Below are positions 37,001 through 46,556 of a stretch of 64,000 nucleotides of DNA, piece after piece. The stretch comes from Thomasclavelia spiroformis DSM 1552 (GTDB lineage: Bacteria; Bacillota_I; Bacilli_A; Erysipelotrichales; Coprobacillaceae). The position numbers and the translations under genes were made by a program. Every line of letters starts with the position of its first letter. Within the stretch, counting starts at the first letter, position 1. The notes below the pieces were generated by a model, which was not told the DNA's origin, made no database searches, and saw only the letters and a list, made by a program, of their open reading frames with translations. The stretch covers positions 186,001 to 250,000 of the forward strand of contig NZ_CP102275.1 of the NCBI RefSeq assembly GCF_025149465.1, read 5' to 3'.

Positions 37001-38840
37001 TATGGAATATAAATTTGAAGCTAATGACACTAAAGGTGATGCATCAGAAAATAATCGTGATTTATTAACAGATGTTAATGCTAAATTTGAAAAAGGTGCT
37101 TTAACATTAAGCGGTGATGAAAGCTATGTGACAACACCAATTGAAAAATTAGCAACAGGAAATACATTAGAATTTGATATTACATTAAATCAAGAAGCAA
37201 AACCAGGAGAAATTTTATTTGAAGCAGATGCACCAGGTAATGAACGTTATGTGCATGATATTCGCATCTTGGATGATGGTACTTTAGGATATAAACGTGA
37301 ATTATATGATTTCTCATTTGGATATAAATTACCAGTTGGCCAAAAAGTTCATTTAGCTATTAGTACTGATGGTATTCGTACTTACTTATTTGTTAACGGT
37401 GAAAAATATAATGCTGTTGGTAAATATGTGGATGAAACTGGTGAAGTAAAACAAGAAAATATTAAACCAGGTTTAAGTCTAGGAAATAATAATGGTGGTT
37501 ATGGTGTTGGAACATTATTATTACCAATTCAAAGAATCGGTTCAACAAGCAATGCAATCGATGCAACAATCGATAATGTAGTTGTTAGTGAAGGAGTTCA
37601 AAAAGATACTACAATACTTGATGGTAAAACTTTCACTGTAACTACAAATAATGAACAATCAGATATGGGTACAGAAGGACCTATTAGTTATGCATTTGAT
37701 GGTAATTTATCAACAATTTGGCATACATCTTATAGCCCATACAAAAACTTACCAGCAGAAGTTATTGTTGATATGAATAAAACATATGATATCAATAAAT
37801 TAACATATATACCTCGTTCAAGTGGAACAAATGGTAACATTACTAAATATTCATTATATTATCAAGTAGAAAATAGTGATGAATGGGTTCCAATTATTGA
37901 AGAAGGAACTTGGGATGGTAATGGTGAAGAAAAGATAATTAAATTTGACCAGGTAACAGCTAGAAAATTAAAATTTATTGCACTTGATGGTGTAACAAAT
38001 AATCCAGGTAAACCATTTGCTGCTGCTGCTGAATTCTATGTTCATCAAGTAGTATCTGATCAACCAGATGTTGAAGCAGATAAAGAATTGTTATCAATTG
38101 CAATTGCAGCTGCAAAAGAAATAACTCAAGAGCATTTAGATACTGTGATTCCTGTAGTAGCAAAAGAATTTAAAGAAGCGCTTGCTAATGCTGAAGCAGT
38201 TTATGCTGATGATAAAGCAACACAAGAAGAAGTTAACAATGTATTTGATAGATTGGCTAATGCAATGCATATGTTAGACTTTATTAAAGGTGATAAAGCG
38301 TCATTAAAAACATTTATTGATAAAGTAAGTGGTTTAGAAAGTAGCAAGTATACAGAAGATACATGGACACCATTTAATGATGCATTAACAGCAGCAACTA
38401 ACGTATATAACGATGAAAATGCAATGCAAGAAGAAATAAATACAGTATATACTGAGTTAGTAAAAGCATTTGTAAACTTAAGATTAATCCCTAATAAAGA
38501 CTTATTAGAAGATTTAATCAATCAAGCAAATGGATTAAACGTAGCAAACTATACAAAAGCATCATTTGATGGATTAACAAAAGCATTAAATGAAGCAAAA
38601 GCGGTATTTGATGATCCAAATGCAACTCAAGAACAAGTAAATAGTGCAAAAGATGTTTTAGCCAAAGCAATGGCTGGATTACAAACAGTAACAACTGATA
38701 ACACAGTAAGTACACCTGTAAGTAATGGCGATACAACAGTAAGTGTAAAAACAGGTGATGATGCACTAGTAGGAACATTAGCAGGACTAGCATTATTAAG
38801 TATTGCAGGAGCTAAAGTTCTTAGAAAAAAAGAAGATTAA
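34092..38840 (+). CDS. Cell-wall-anchored GH20 beta-hexosaminidase (possible lacto-N-biosidase)
   Basis: A 1582-aa secreted enzyme. The signal peptide (1-31, ending VQA) is followed by two CBM32 modules (about 50-208 and 216-354), a GH20b-like domain (about 455-585) and the GH20 barrel from YPKYSVRSF. The catalytic pair is Asp777-Glu778 in HVGTDEYYG, which uses substrate-assisted catalysis on the N-acetyl group. A LamG-like beta-sandwich (about 969-1175), a third CBM32 (about 1182-1317), three FIVAR repeats, SVKTGD at 1551, a helix and the RKKED tail complete it. The GTDEY form instead of GGDE is seen in lacto-N-biosidase-like GH20s, so either beta-GlcNAc or lacto-N-biose release is possible. 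Confidence 0.9.
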   Translation: MKDVKIKVANALLVGGMVLSTVSPQLLGVQARNDAAALLDTEPGTTDLVNLAKGKTATASEEESGTEFKATKAVDGIVNRDAENKADQSRWGTSQLNGTEEAWLKVDLGETKTFQSFVIAWERQNITEYQIQTSNTGDGDWETVYTKDGNGEISDVVETIHLDEAVTAQYVRLLVTGYNGKYVDGNPDADWKSVSVYEFQVYENDIPDDLLPDENYNREGKATASNSESGTSFTPDKAIDGNTKDKASRWATDTNSSNLARTLTIELPVSQRVRSFKIFWERANIEQYTISVSNDGTSYEDVYTSSEAVSETEEVITLDKAVWAKYVKLNVTKYNGGNNNWPNVSLYEFEAYANVPKVESPDIEPDDTAKEAAAKLKTAPTFNEDQTALVLPEVPEGFKVEFLADLEQIVAKDGKIYQPLTDTAIKGIYKITKGEETAESTTELALTIPGIHETAGENTKPTVIPELAEWHGESGDFKVKASTRLVIDASAKDIATKAAQAFQADYKEASGKELEIVTDETAKPGDIFFTKDTTNNLGKEGYIMDIDDIVTIKAEQSTGAYWSTRSMLQILKLEDDTMPKGLTRDYPKYSVRSFSLDVARKPVSMETLNSIAKEMAYYKMNDFQVHLNDNLIFYEDYGSVETAMEKAYTGFRLESDIKKGQVIEGDSKGVANAADLTSTDLSYSKKEFREFILDSREMGVNIVPEFDAPGHSGAFMDVRPDLHLKKTVEGNAARAGEQFDLSDEHYADSSNFVKKLWDEYLTEDMFDSSMVVHVGTDEYYGDAEAFRKFSDDIIEHVQETNPTVRMWGSLSHKNGSTPVRSKNVQMNCWYNPYAQPKDMYEQGYQLINTVDGDLYMVPAAGYYGDYLNTQRLFNNWQVNSIGGVEISAASEQMLGSTFAIWNDSIDTRANGISEVDIYDRFIQAVPTLASKNWGDAKETTYAELTETVEQLGDAPGHNPYHKASAKDGKYMEYKFEANDTKGDASENNRDLLTDVNAKFEKGALTLSGDESYVTTPIEKLATGNTLEFDITLNQEAKPGEILFEADAPGNERYVHDIRILDDGTLGYKRELYDFSFGYKLPVGQKVHLAISTDGIRTYLFVNGEKYNAVGKYVDETGEVKQENIKPGLSLGNNNGGYGVGTLLLPIQRIGSTSNAIDATIDNVVVSEGVQKDTTILDGKTFTVTTNNEQSDMGTEGPISYAFDGNLSTIWHTSYSPYKNLPAEVIVDMNKTYDINKLTYIPRSSGTNGNITKYSLYYQVENSDEWVPIIEEGTWDGNGEEKIIKFDQVTARKLKFIALDGVTNNPGKPFAAAAEFYVHQVVSDQPDVEADKELLSIAIAAAKEITQEHLDTVIPVVAKEFKEALANAEAVYADDKATQEEVNNVFDRLANAMHMLDFIKGDKASLKTFIDKVSGLESSKYTEDTWTPFNDALTAATNVYNDENAMQEEINTVYTELVKAFVNLRLIPNKDLLEDLINQANGLNVANYTKASFDGLTKALNEAKAVFDDPNATQEQVNSAKDVLAKAMAGLQTVTTDNTVSTPVSNGDTTVSVKTGDDALVGTLAGLALLSIAGAKVLRKKED

Positions 38841-38849
38841 TAATTAACT

Positions 38850-38896
38850 AGAGATTTCTAAAACTACTGCTTATAGTAGTTATGAAATCTCTTTTT
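38850..38896 (+). terminator. Terminator of the GH20 gene
   Basis: AGAGATTTC/GAAATCTCT outer stem and ACTACT/AGTAGT inner stem, followed by TTTTT. The same design follows both GH89 genes. Confidence 0.85.
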
Positions 38897-38919
38897 ATTT
38901 AAATATATGTAGTGTATAA

Positions 38920-39021
38920 TTTTACTAATCATTGTAAAATTTTACTATTTGTTTAGTGATATAATATGTGTAGATAGAAGGAGTAATGAAAAATATATTT
39001 GTTTTAAGCTCATTTTATTAG
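38920..39021 (+). promoter_or_regulatory. GH89-like promoter feeding an 11-codon frame
   Basis: 38920-38965 repeats the GH89 promoter layout: two TTTTACTA boxes 20 bp apart and TATAAT at 38960-38965. Downstream, AGAAGGAG (38976-38983) and ATG 38986 open an 11-codon frame (MKNIFVLSSFY) that stops at 39021. The frame looks like the start of a signal peptide that has been cut off, or a leader peptide. Confidence 0.5.
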
Positions 39022-39400
39022 AATTGAATATATTGTTGTTTTTAATAATTTGCTTTAAATAGGTTTAGTTATTCATGTTAAAAGGTTGAGTATTAAAAGT
39101 GATAAAATATTGATAATTTCATTTTTTTTCAAATTTAATAGATTAGATTTAGTATTTTTTGTAAGAGTTAAATGATATAATAATTATATGATCTACGCTT
39201 ATAATCAAGTGATTTTGATATTTTTAATTTAAATGAAAAGGGGGAATTATTGAAAATAGGAGTTAGGATAAATATAAAAATTATTGGGGAATGTAGTTTG
39301 TAATGAGTTATATTTATATGGGTTTAAAAATTAATGGAGGTAAACGTTATAAAATCACTTGTTTTATAAAATATTAATGGGGAAGAAGTGTTATAAAGCG
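39022..39400. other. AT-rich region before the second GH89 gene
   Basis: No long coding frame is supported. A GGAGG (39336-39340) precedes a 12-codon frame ending at 39369. The second GH89 start is therefore uncertain, and this stretch may be a long leader or a decayed gene. Confidence 0.4.
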
Positions 39401-42400
39401 ATGATAAACGTGAACAAATTAATTAAAAAGACCTTGAGTTTTATTGTTTGTATATGTTGTATGGTGAGTTTATTGTCACAATCTATTGTAGTAGGCGATG
39501 CCTTGAATTTAGATGATGAGATGAATATTGCTGGTGATGGTGATGCTTATGCACAATCAACAATTGCAACAGTTGGTGATGTTACATTTTTAAATGATGG
39601 AAATTATCAAACTGTTTGGTCAGCACAAACATCTATGGCATATGCAGGGATTAAGTTACATAATAAATATAGTATTGATAAGGTTAGAGTTGTTTTTAAA
39701 AATTATGATGAAAGTTATGAAAATCAATTAAGTTTTAAATTTTCATATTATGATAGTATTACTAATCAATTTGTAGATTTGTATAGTGGAACAAATTATG
39801 ATGAAAATAATGATACAACAACTGTTGGTCATAAATACTATAGTGAATATGTATTACCAGAAGCAATTGTTACTAATGAAATTAAAGTGACAATTACTAG
39901 TAATAATAGTCAAGATATGGCAATTATTGCAGAAATAGAAGCATTTGGACAAGAATATGATGAATCTTTAAGTCCAACTAATTTAGCACTTAGAAAAAAA
40001 ATCACTGCATCAAATACCGATTATGAAAGAAATCCTGAAAGAATTGTTGATGGAAATAAAGGAAACTATTGGGATGGTGGAAAATACGGTGATAATGGTC
40101 AATATTTTATAATTGATCTAGGTGAAGAGTGTGTTATTGAAGAAATGAAAGCAACACCTGTTTTAGAAAAGAATCGTTACTATTTGTATTATATTGAAGT
40201 AAGTTTAGATGGTAAAAATTGGCAAAAAGTTGCTGATCGTAACGAAACTTATGGAACGGTTGATGCTTTTGAAGATGAAACATATACTTTTGATTCTCTA
40301 AATACTAGGTATATTAAAGTTACTATGACTTACAATAATGCCAATCAATCAGTACATATGGCTGAATTTGAAGTTTGGGGTTTTGTGGCTAGTGATGATG
40401 AAAATGTTGCTTTGCATAAAAACGTTTCAGCTACTAATTCAGATAATGGAACAGTACCTGATGTAATTACTGATGGTTCAACTACAGGAGAATTCTGGGA
40501 TGGTGGTGCGGCATCTGAAGAATCGCCACAAAGTTTTATTATTGATTTAGGCAGTGGTTATTTTATAAATAAAATGAAAGCTTATCCATATGTCGATGGA
40601 ATTAGATATTATGAATATAATATTGAAGTGAGTTTGGATGGGGCAAAATGGCAAGAAGTAGCTAAAAGAACTGCTGAAGATGGTTTAGCATATGCTGGTG
40701 AAACATTTGTTTTAGATCAGCCTGTCAATGCACGTTTTGTTCGAGTTAATATGACATATAATTCTAAAGTTATTGTTGAACCAACGAATAAAAGTGTGCA
40801 TATGTATGAATTTGAAGTTTATGGAAAAATTGATCCTGATTATCAAGCACCAATTGGTGATCCTAGTGATCCTGAAAATATTGCTTTTTCAAAACCAGTA
40901 ACAAGTCATTTAAATACGAAAGCAATTAATAATATTAATGACGGTTTTGATGTTACTTATTGTACAGGTGCATTTGCACCAGCTTATTTTGATATTGATT
41001 TATTAGAAAATTATGATTTATCAGAAATAATTATCAAAGTACCAGTAAAAGAAGGACGCTATTATTATTTTAGTATTTATGGCAGTGTTGATGGTTCTAA
41101 TTATGATCGTCTTTATAAAGAACGTAGCAAAGATACAGCTGATAATGATGGATATAAGATTGATTTAACGAACTTAGAGAATTCAACTTATCGAATTGTA
41201 CGTGTTTATTTAGAATATGTTAGTGATACGAGTACTTCGTTGTTATCTGAAGTAAGAATTCATGGGAAGGCTACAAATGAAAATAAAGAAGTACTAAGAA
41301 CAGGAACAATTGATGAAATCTTAGGTATAGAACCATATGATAAAACAAGTTATGCTACAGAAATTACTGAAGCAGAAACAATAGAAAATGTATATGGCAT
41401 TATTGATCGTAATTTAGGTGAAAAATATCGTGATTGGTTTACTTTTAAATTAGCAAAAAATCCTAAACAAGAATACGCTGAGTATGATTATTATACTGTT
41501 AGTAATGCAAATGATAAAATTTTAATTACAGGAAATGATGGTATCTCATTAGCAACAGGTTTAAATTATTATTTAAAAAATTATTGTAAAGTTAATATTT
41601 CTGAGCAAGCTAATCAAACAAAGATGCCAGATAAACTTATTAAGGTAGACAAGACAATTTATCAATATACACCTTATGAAATTAGATATGGTTTTAATTA
41701 TTGTACTCTTAATTATACTTTTTCATATGCTGATGCAAAGATGTTTCAAAAAGAGTATGATTGGTTAGCGTTAAATGGAGTTAATGTAGTTTTAGATTTA
41801 GCAGGACAAGAAGCTGTTTGGATTAAATTTTTAATGAATTTTGGTTATGATTTTGATAGTGCTAAAGATTGGCTTGCGGGACCAACGTATTATGCATGGC
41901 AATTTATGGATAATATGGAAGTAATTGGTGGACCGGTATCTGATGAATGGGTAAAGGGACGCTTGGAAATGGCACGTGAAAATCAAAGGTGGAAAAATTC
42001 TTTAGGAATGCAGACAGTGCTTCAAGGTTATGCAGGAATGGTACCAAACAATTTTACTGATTATCAAGATGTTGAAATTTTGGAACAAGGAAATTGGTGT
42101 GGTGTACCACGTCCAGATATGATTAGAACAGATGGTGAGCTTTATGATCAATATGCAAAATTATTTTATGAAGCACAAGAATGGGCATTTGGTAAGACAA
42201 GTAATTATTATGCTGTTGACCCATTCCATGAAGGTGGAAAAAGACCATCTGATTTAACTGATGATGTTATTTCTAGAGAAGTATTAAATTCACTTTTGGA
42301 ATATGATCAAGAAGCTGTTTGGATGGTTCAGGCTTGGTGGAGTAATCCAACTAATGATTTGTTAAAAGGAATGGGTGATGATCGCGAAGATCATGTAATT

Positions 42401-44749
42401 ATTTTGGATTTAAATGGATTAAATGATGCCTATGATTCATATTGGGATAAAACTGAATATAATGGTACAGTATTAGAAAGTGATGAGTTTAATTCAACTA
42501 GTTGGGTATGGTGTATGCTTGAAAATTATGGTGGTAATCCATCAATGGATGGAAGACCAAAAGAAATTATTAATCGAATTAATAAAGCATCTACTCAAGC
42601 TGAACATATGAAAGGAATTGGATTTATTTCAGAGGCAACTTATGATAATCCGATGATATATGAATTGCTTTTAGATATGGCATGGCAACAAGATACTATT
42701 GATTTAGATGATTGGCTAGATGAATATGTATTGAGGCGTTATGGAGATTATTCTGAAAGCGCAGGAGAAGCTTGGGATATTTTATTGAAGACTGTTTATA
42801 GTCGAAGTGGTAAAACAACTGATGTTATTGCAAGAAGCGATCCTAGTTTAGTGCAATATGGTTTACCATACACTGCTAGTGAATTAGAAGAAGCATTGGA
42901 ATTATTGTATAAAGATTATGATAAATTATCTGCAAGTGAAGCATATCGTTATGATTTGACTGAAATCATGCGACAAGTAGTAAATAATTATGCTGTTGTA
43001 AGATTAGGTGATTTAAAGACGGCATATGATGCTAAAGAAATAGATAATTTTAAATCATTAAAAGAACAATATTTAAATGCAATTGATCTTTTAAATGAAG
43101 TATGTGGAACACAACAAGATTTATTGATTGGTGAATGGGTAGGCCGTGCTGTTGATTGGGCAAAAGATACTAATAGTGACGATTTTGCCTATGATTCAAT
43201 GATTATAAATGCTAAAACATTAATTACTGTATGGGCTCCTTCAACAACTTTAGGTACTTATGCTTATCGTAATTATGAAGGAATGATTAATGATATTTAT
43301 AAAGTTATATGGCAAGCATATTTGGATCAAAGTGAAGAAATATTAGAATTTGGTAGTGCTAAAACTAATTTAGTTAATTATCATGATTTATGTATGGATT
43401 GGATCTATGCTGATTGGGATTTACAAAATTATCAAAGATATGCTGATAATTTACCTGAAAATGTAAAAACAGTTGTAGAAAGAGTAATTAATGAATGTTC
43501 TACTTATGTAGAAGTACCAGAAAATGTTGGTAACATTGCATTAGAAAAAGATGTTTTTGCTAATCAAGAACGTCCTGATAGCCCTGGAGCTCCAGGTGGT
43601 GGTTATGCAACAAATGTAAATGATGGAATAGTTGATACATATTGGGATGGTATTGCTTGGAATGGTGAAGTTACACCATATATCATCATTGATTTAGGAA
43701 AAGATTATTTAATTGACCGTATGAATGTTGTTAATTATTATGATGGTAAACGTTATTATGATTATGATCTATATGTAAGTAAAGATAATGAAACATGGCA
43801 AAAAGTAGCGAATCGTAAAGAAACATATGGAGAAGCACCATCATTAGTTACTGGTGATACATATGAATTTAGTGCTGATCAAATAACTGCGCGTTATATT
43901 AAATTGGTAGGGTTGTATAATTCAGCTAATGAAGGTTTCCATGTAAAAGAATTACGTGCCTATGGTAATGAAATAACAGATAAAACAGCATTAAAGATTG
44001 CACTTGATTTAGCTAATGCAATTACTGATGAAGATTTAGAAAATGTAGTAAAAGCAGTAGCTGATGAATTTAAAGCTGCTAGAGATGAAGCTAATGCAGT
44101 TTATAACAATGCTAGTGCAACTCAAGAAGAAATAAATAATGCATTTGATCGACTTGCAAGTGCAATGCATATGTTAGACTTTGTAAAAGGTGACAAAACA
44201 GCATTAAAAGCATTTATTGATAAAGTTAGTGGACTAGAAGCTGATAAATATACAGAAGCTACATGGACGCCATTCAATGATGCATTAGTAACAGCAAATA
44301 ATGTATATAATGACGAAAATGCAATGCAAGAAGAAGTAGATGCAACTTACAAAGAGTTAGTAACAGCATTCTTGAATTTAAGATTAATTCCAGATAAGAG
44401 CTTATTAGAAGATTTAATTAACAAAGCAGAAGGATTAAATTTAGCTAGCTATAGTAAAGCAACAGTTCAAGTTGTAAATGATGCTTTAGCAAATGCTAAA
44501 AACGTATTAACAAATAAAAATGCAACTCAAAAAGAAGTAGACAATGCTAAAGCTACATTAGAAAAAGCGATCAATAGCTTAGAAACTAATGTAAATACAC
44601 CAGCAGATAACACAGTAAGTGCACCAGTAAATAATGGTGATACAACAGTAAGTGTTAAAACAGGTGATGAAAGCTCTGTAGGAATGTTTGTGACAATTGC
44701 ATTATTGAGTGTAGCTGGATATATAGTATTAACAAGAAAGAAAGATTAA
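39401..44749 (+). CDS. Second cell-wall-anchored GH89 family enzyme, divergent paralogue
   Basis: About 1782 aa from ATG 39401 (signal peptide MINVNKLIKKTLSFIVC..., cleavage near VVGDA). It has an N-terminal CBM32-like module, two closely related CBM32s (ALRKKITASN and ALHKNVSATN), a further discoidin-like module, then the NAGLU-like core. Glu944 in DPFHEGG and Glu1078 in GFISEA align with the catalytic acid and nucleophile. The conserved LDLFSE strand of the first GH89 is LDLNGLND here, with a longer insert, so specificity may differ. One more CBM32, three FIVAR repeats, SVKTGD (1751) and the RKKD tail follow. Starts at 39377 or 39359 are possible; no start has a good ribosome site. Confidence 0.88.
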   Translation: MINVNKLIKKTLSFIVCICCMVSLLSQSIVVGDALNLDDEMNIAGDGDAYAQSTIATVGDVTFLNDGNYQTVWSAQTSMAYAGIKLHNKYSIDKVRVVFKNYDESYENQLSFKFSYYDSITNQFVDLYSGTNYDENNDTTTVGHKYYSEYVLPEAIVTNEIKVTITSNNSQDMAIIAEIEAFGQEYDESLSPTNLALRKKITASNTDYERNPERIVDGNKGNYWDGGKYGDNGQYFIIDLGEECVIEEMKATPVLEKNRYYLYYIEVSLDGKNWQKVADRNETYGTVDAFEDETYTFDSLNTRYIKVTMTYNNANQSVHMAEFEVWGFVASDDENVALHKNVSATNSDNGTVPDVITDGSTTGEFWDGGAASEESPQSFIIDLGSGYFINKMKAYPYVDGIRYYEYNIEVSLDGAKWQEVAKRTAEDGLAYAGETFVLDQPVNARFVRVNMTYNSKVIVEPTNKSVHMYEFEVYGKIDPDYQAPIGDPSDPENIAFSKPVTSHLNTKAINNINDGFDVTYCTGAFAPAYFDIDLLENYDLSEIIIKVPVKEGRYYYFSIYGSVDGSNYDRLYKERSKDTADNDGYKIDLTNLENSTYRIVRVYLEYVSDTSTSLLSEVRIHGKATNENKEVLRTGTIDEILGIEPYDKTSYATEITEAETIENVYGIIDRNLGEKYRDWFTFKLAKNPKQEYAEYDYYTVSNANDKILITGNDGISLATGLNYYLKNYCKVNISEQANQTKMPDKLIKVDKTIYQYTPYEIRYGFNYCTLNYTFSYADAKMFQKEYDWLALNGVNVVLDLAGQEAVWIKFLMNFGYDFDSAKDWLAGPTYYAWQFMDNMEVIGGPVSDEWVKGRLEMARENQRWKNSLGMQTVLQGYAGMVPNNFTDYQDVEILEQGNWCGVPRPDMIRTDGELYDQYAKLFYEAQEWAFGKTSNYYAVDPFHEGGKRPSDLTDDVISREVLNSLLEYDQEAVWMVQAWWSNPTNDLLKGMGDDREDHVIILDLNGLNDAYDSYWDKTEYNGTVLESDEFNSTSWVWCMLENYGGNPSMDGRPKEIINRINKASTQAEHMKGIGFISEATYDNPMIYELLLDMAWQQDTIDLDDWLDEYVLRRYGDYSESAGEAWDILLKTVYSRSGKTTDVIARSDPSLVQYGLPYTASELEEALELLYKDYDKLSASEAYRYDLTEIMRQVVNNYAVVRLGDLKTAYDAKEIDNFKSLKEQYLNAIDLLNEVCGTQQDLLIGEWVGRAVDWAKDTNSDDFAYDSMIINAKTLITVWAPSTTLGTYAYRNYEGMINDIYKVIWQAYLDQSEEILEFGSAKTNLVNYHDLCMDWIYADWDLQNYQRYADNLPENVKTVVERVINECSTYVEVPENVGNIALEKDVFANQERPDSPGAPGGGYATNVNDGIVDTYWDGIAWNGEVTPYIIIDLGKDYLIDRMNVVNYYDGKRYYDYDLYVSKDNETWQKVANRKETYGEAPSLVTGDTYEFSADQITARYIKLVGLYNSANEGFHVKELRAYGNEITDKTALKIALDLANAITDEDLENVVKAVADEFKAARDEANAVYNNASATQEEINNAFDRLASAMHMLDFVKGDKTALKAFIDKVSGLEADKYTEATWTPFNDALVTANNVYNDENAMQEEVDATYKELVTAFLNLRLIPDKSLLEDLINKAEGLNLASYSKATVQVVNDALANAKNVLTNKNATQKEVDNAKATLEKAINSLETNVNTPADNTVSAPVNNGDTTVSVKTGDESSVGMFVTIALLSVAGYIVLTRKKD

Positions 44750-44757
44750 TAAATAAT

Positions 44758-44810
44758 AAGAGATTTCAAAAAAACTATTGTATGTACAATAGAACATGAA
44801 ATCTCTTTTA
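44758..44810 (+). terminator. Terminator of the second GH89 gene
   Basis: AGAGATTTCA/TGAAATCTCT stem with an inner CTATTGTA/TACAATAG stem, followed by TTTT. Confidence 0.8.
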
Positions 44811-44848
44811 AATTAAATTTAAATTTACTAAATGCATCAAATATATTA

Positions 44849-44870
44849 TAAAGGTACTCAAAAGAGTACC
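44849..44870 (-). terminator. Terminator of the leftward esterase gene
   Basis: GGTACTC/GAGTACC with an AAAA loop (44853-44870), followed on the minus strand by TTTAT; the T-run is short. Confidence 0.6.
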
Positions 44871-44902
44871 TGATGTTATGAGTTATATAGTTGTTTAAAA
44901 TA

Positions 44903-46492
44903 TTAATTAGTTATTTTTTCATTTTTGTTAATTGTAATTATAATTATTAAAGAAATAATCATAATACTACCAGTCAATACAGTATTAACTGAATCTCCTG
45001 TTTTTATAGACGTTGCTATGTTATTAGATGTTAATGAACTGTTTTCATCAATAAATGGTAAAACTGTATCAGCAATATCATATCTAATGTTTGTTGTTAA
45101 ATTACGAGATAGTGAAGTATAATTTAGTACACCTTTTTGTGTTGCAAGATCTAAAACAATATTTCCTTGTTCATTAACACTTACTTTTTCAACATCAATA
45201 TTAATAGGGTTATCAACTGTACCAAAAATTCCTTCTGATTTTACATTATCAACTGCTAAACCACTAGCATCTGTATTATATCCAGTAATTTTAAACATTT
45301 CTGGTGTCAATTTTGTAGAATCGATCTTTTTGCCATTCATATTAATTTCAATAGAAGTTATTTTTTCTCCGCTATTTGTTACAGTAGCAATTAAGTTGTA
45401 AGTATATGTATTGGCTTTATCTACTGGTTGAGATACTTGATTACTAACTAATTTGGGTTGATATGTATTAGTTGATGTTGATAGTGATTTAAACCAAGTG
45501 ATGGTATCTAATCCGGTATTAGTTGATGCATACACATCTCCGTTTAACATTTTTATCCATGACCAATGCCCACTACTATAAGTTTCATCAGGATAACTAA
45601 CATTTTCAATTAAACCACAATATACATCACCATCTAATCCGTTAGTTTCACGATAATTTTTAATAGTATTATAAGCTAATTCTGTCCATTTATAATAAAT
45701 AGTTGGATCATTATAACAATGAACCATAAAAATTGGTACATTACTTTTTGCAATATTTTCTAGCCAAATATTATAATTATTTAAATATTGATCATAATCA
45801 TTAGGTTTTTTAAATGTTTTTCCGTCAGTATATGAGTCATTAGCATCTAAATATTCAGTAGCATTACTATAATCGCCACCAAGACCTTCGATATATTGGT
45901 CATTTTTAGCAATTGCAGAACAAGAAATTAAAGCACCTGAAAAATAATTACCATACGTAGCTAACATTCTTTGAGACATTAGTCCACCAGCTGAAAGTCC
46001 AGAAATAAATACTTCTTTAATATTAAATTCATCAACTGCTTGATCAATAATGGCTTTTGCTTGTTGGGTATAATCATTGTACCAATAATCAGGTGCTTGG
46101 AAAGCTAATACATATGCACCTTTAAAAGCGCTTTGTAACTCGTCAGTTGTGTATGTAACTGCTAAACGATTACCAGCTAGTTGAGCATAGTTATTACAAA
46201 TGCCATCAACCCCACCTTCACCATTTCCATGAAATACTACAATTAATGTATCTCCAGATAGTGGTTTGTAAATTTTTGAAGCTATGCTTGTATAATTTCC
46301 AGCACTTCCTTCAACATTACTATAAGCTTCAAATTGATCTGTTTCATAATTAACATATCCAAATGTATTTGCAGTATTTACATTTTGGATAAATTCACTG
46401 TTTATATCTAATGCATTAAGATTAGATGTAAACATTGTTGCAATTAACATTGCAGAAATAAATGATAATAAAAATTTTTTAATTCTTTTCAT
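44903..46492 (-). CDS. Secreted alpha/beta-hydrolase (esterase) with SIKTGD sorting signal
   Basis: A 529-aa exported hydrolase. A signal peptide (MKRIKKFLLSF..., cleavage after LNA) is followed by an oxyanion region GNGEGGVDG, the nucleophile Ser167 in ISGLSAGGLMS, and candidate triad members Asp in HCYNDPTI and His in SSGHWSW. A C-terminal Ig-like domain (NLIATVTNSGEKITSIEINM) precedes SIKTGD, a hydrophobic helix and NKNEKITN. It has no FIVAR repeats. The core matches the secreted esterase at 52450. These hydrolases commonly act on acetyl, feruloyl or peptide esters; the substrate is not evident. AAGGAGG precedes the ATG. An AraC gene is just upstream on the same strand. Confidence 0.8.
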   Translation of the reverse strand: MKRIKKFLLSFISAMLIATMFTSNLNALDINSEFIQNVNTANTFGYVNYETDQFEAYSNVEGSAGNYTSIASKIYKPLSGDTLIVVFHGNGEGGVDGICNNYAQLAGNRLAVTYTTDELQSAFKGAYVLAFQAPDYWYNDYTQQAKAIIDQAVDEFNIKEVFISGLSAGGLMSQRMLATYGNYFSGALISCSAIAKNDQYIEGLGGDYSNATEYLDANDSYTDGKTFKKPNDYDQYLNNYNIWLENIAKSNVPIFMVHCYNDPTIYYKWTELAYNTIKNYRETNGLDGDVYCGLIENVSYPDETYSSGHWSWIKMLNGDVYASTNTGLDTITWFKSLSTSTNTYQPKLVSNQVSQPVDKANTYTYNLIATVTNSGEKITSIEINMNGKKIDSTKLTPEMFKITGYNTDASGLAVDNVKSEGIFGTVDNPINIDVEKVSVNEQGNIVLDLATQKGVLNYTSLSRNLTTNIRYDIADTVLPFIDENSSLTSNNIATSIKTGDSVNTVLTGSIMIISLIIIITINKNEKITN

Positions 46493-46556
46493 AATATCCT
46501 CCTTTTCGTGTTTACTTTAGCATAGGAGAATATTCATTTATTGTTATATATTTATT

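Noticed and set aside
42413-42421. Loss of the catalytic nucleophile in the second GH89 (LDLFSE changed to LDLNGL)
   Set aside because: Alignment with human NAGLU places the nucleophile further on, in the G-M-x-P-E segment, where this protein has GFISEA with Glu conserved. The changed strand is not the nucleophile.
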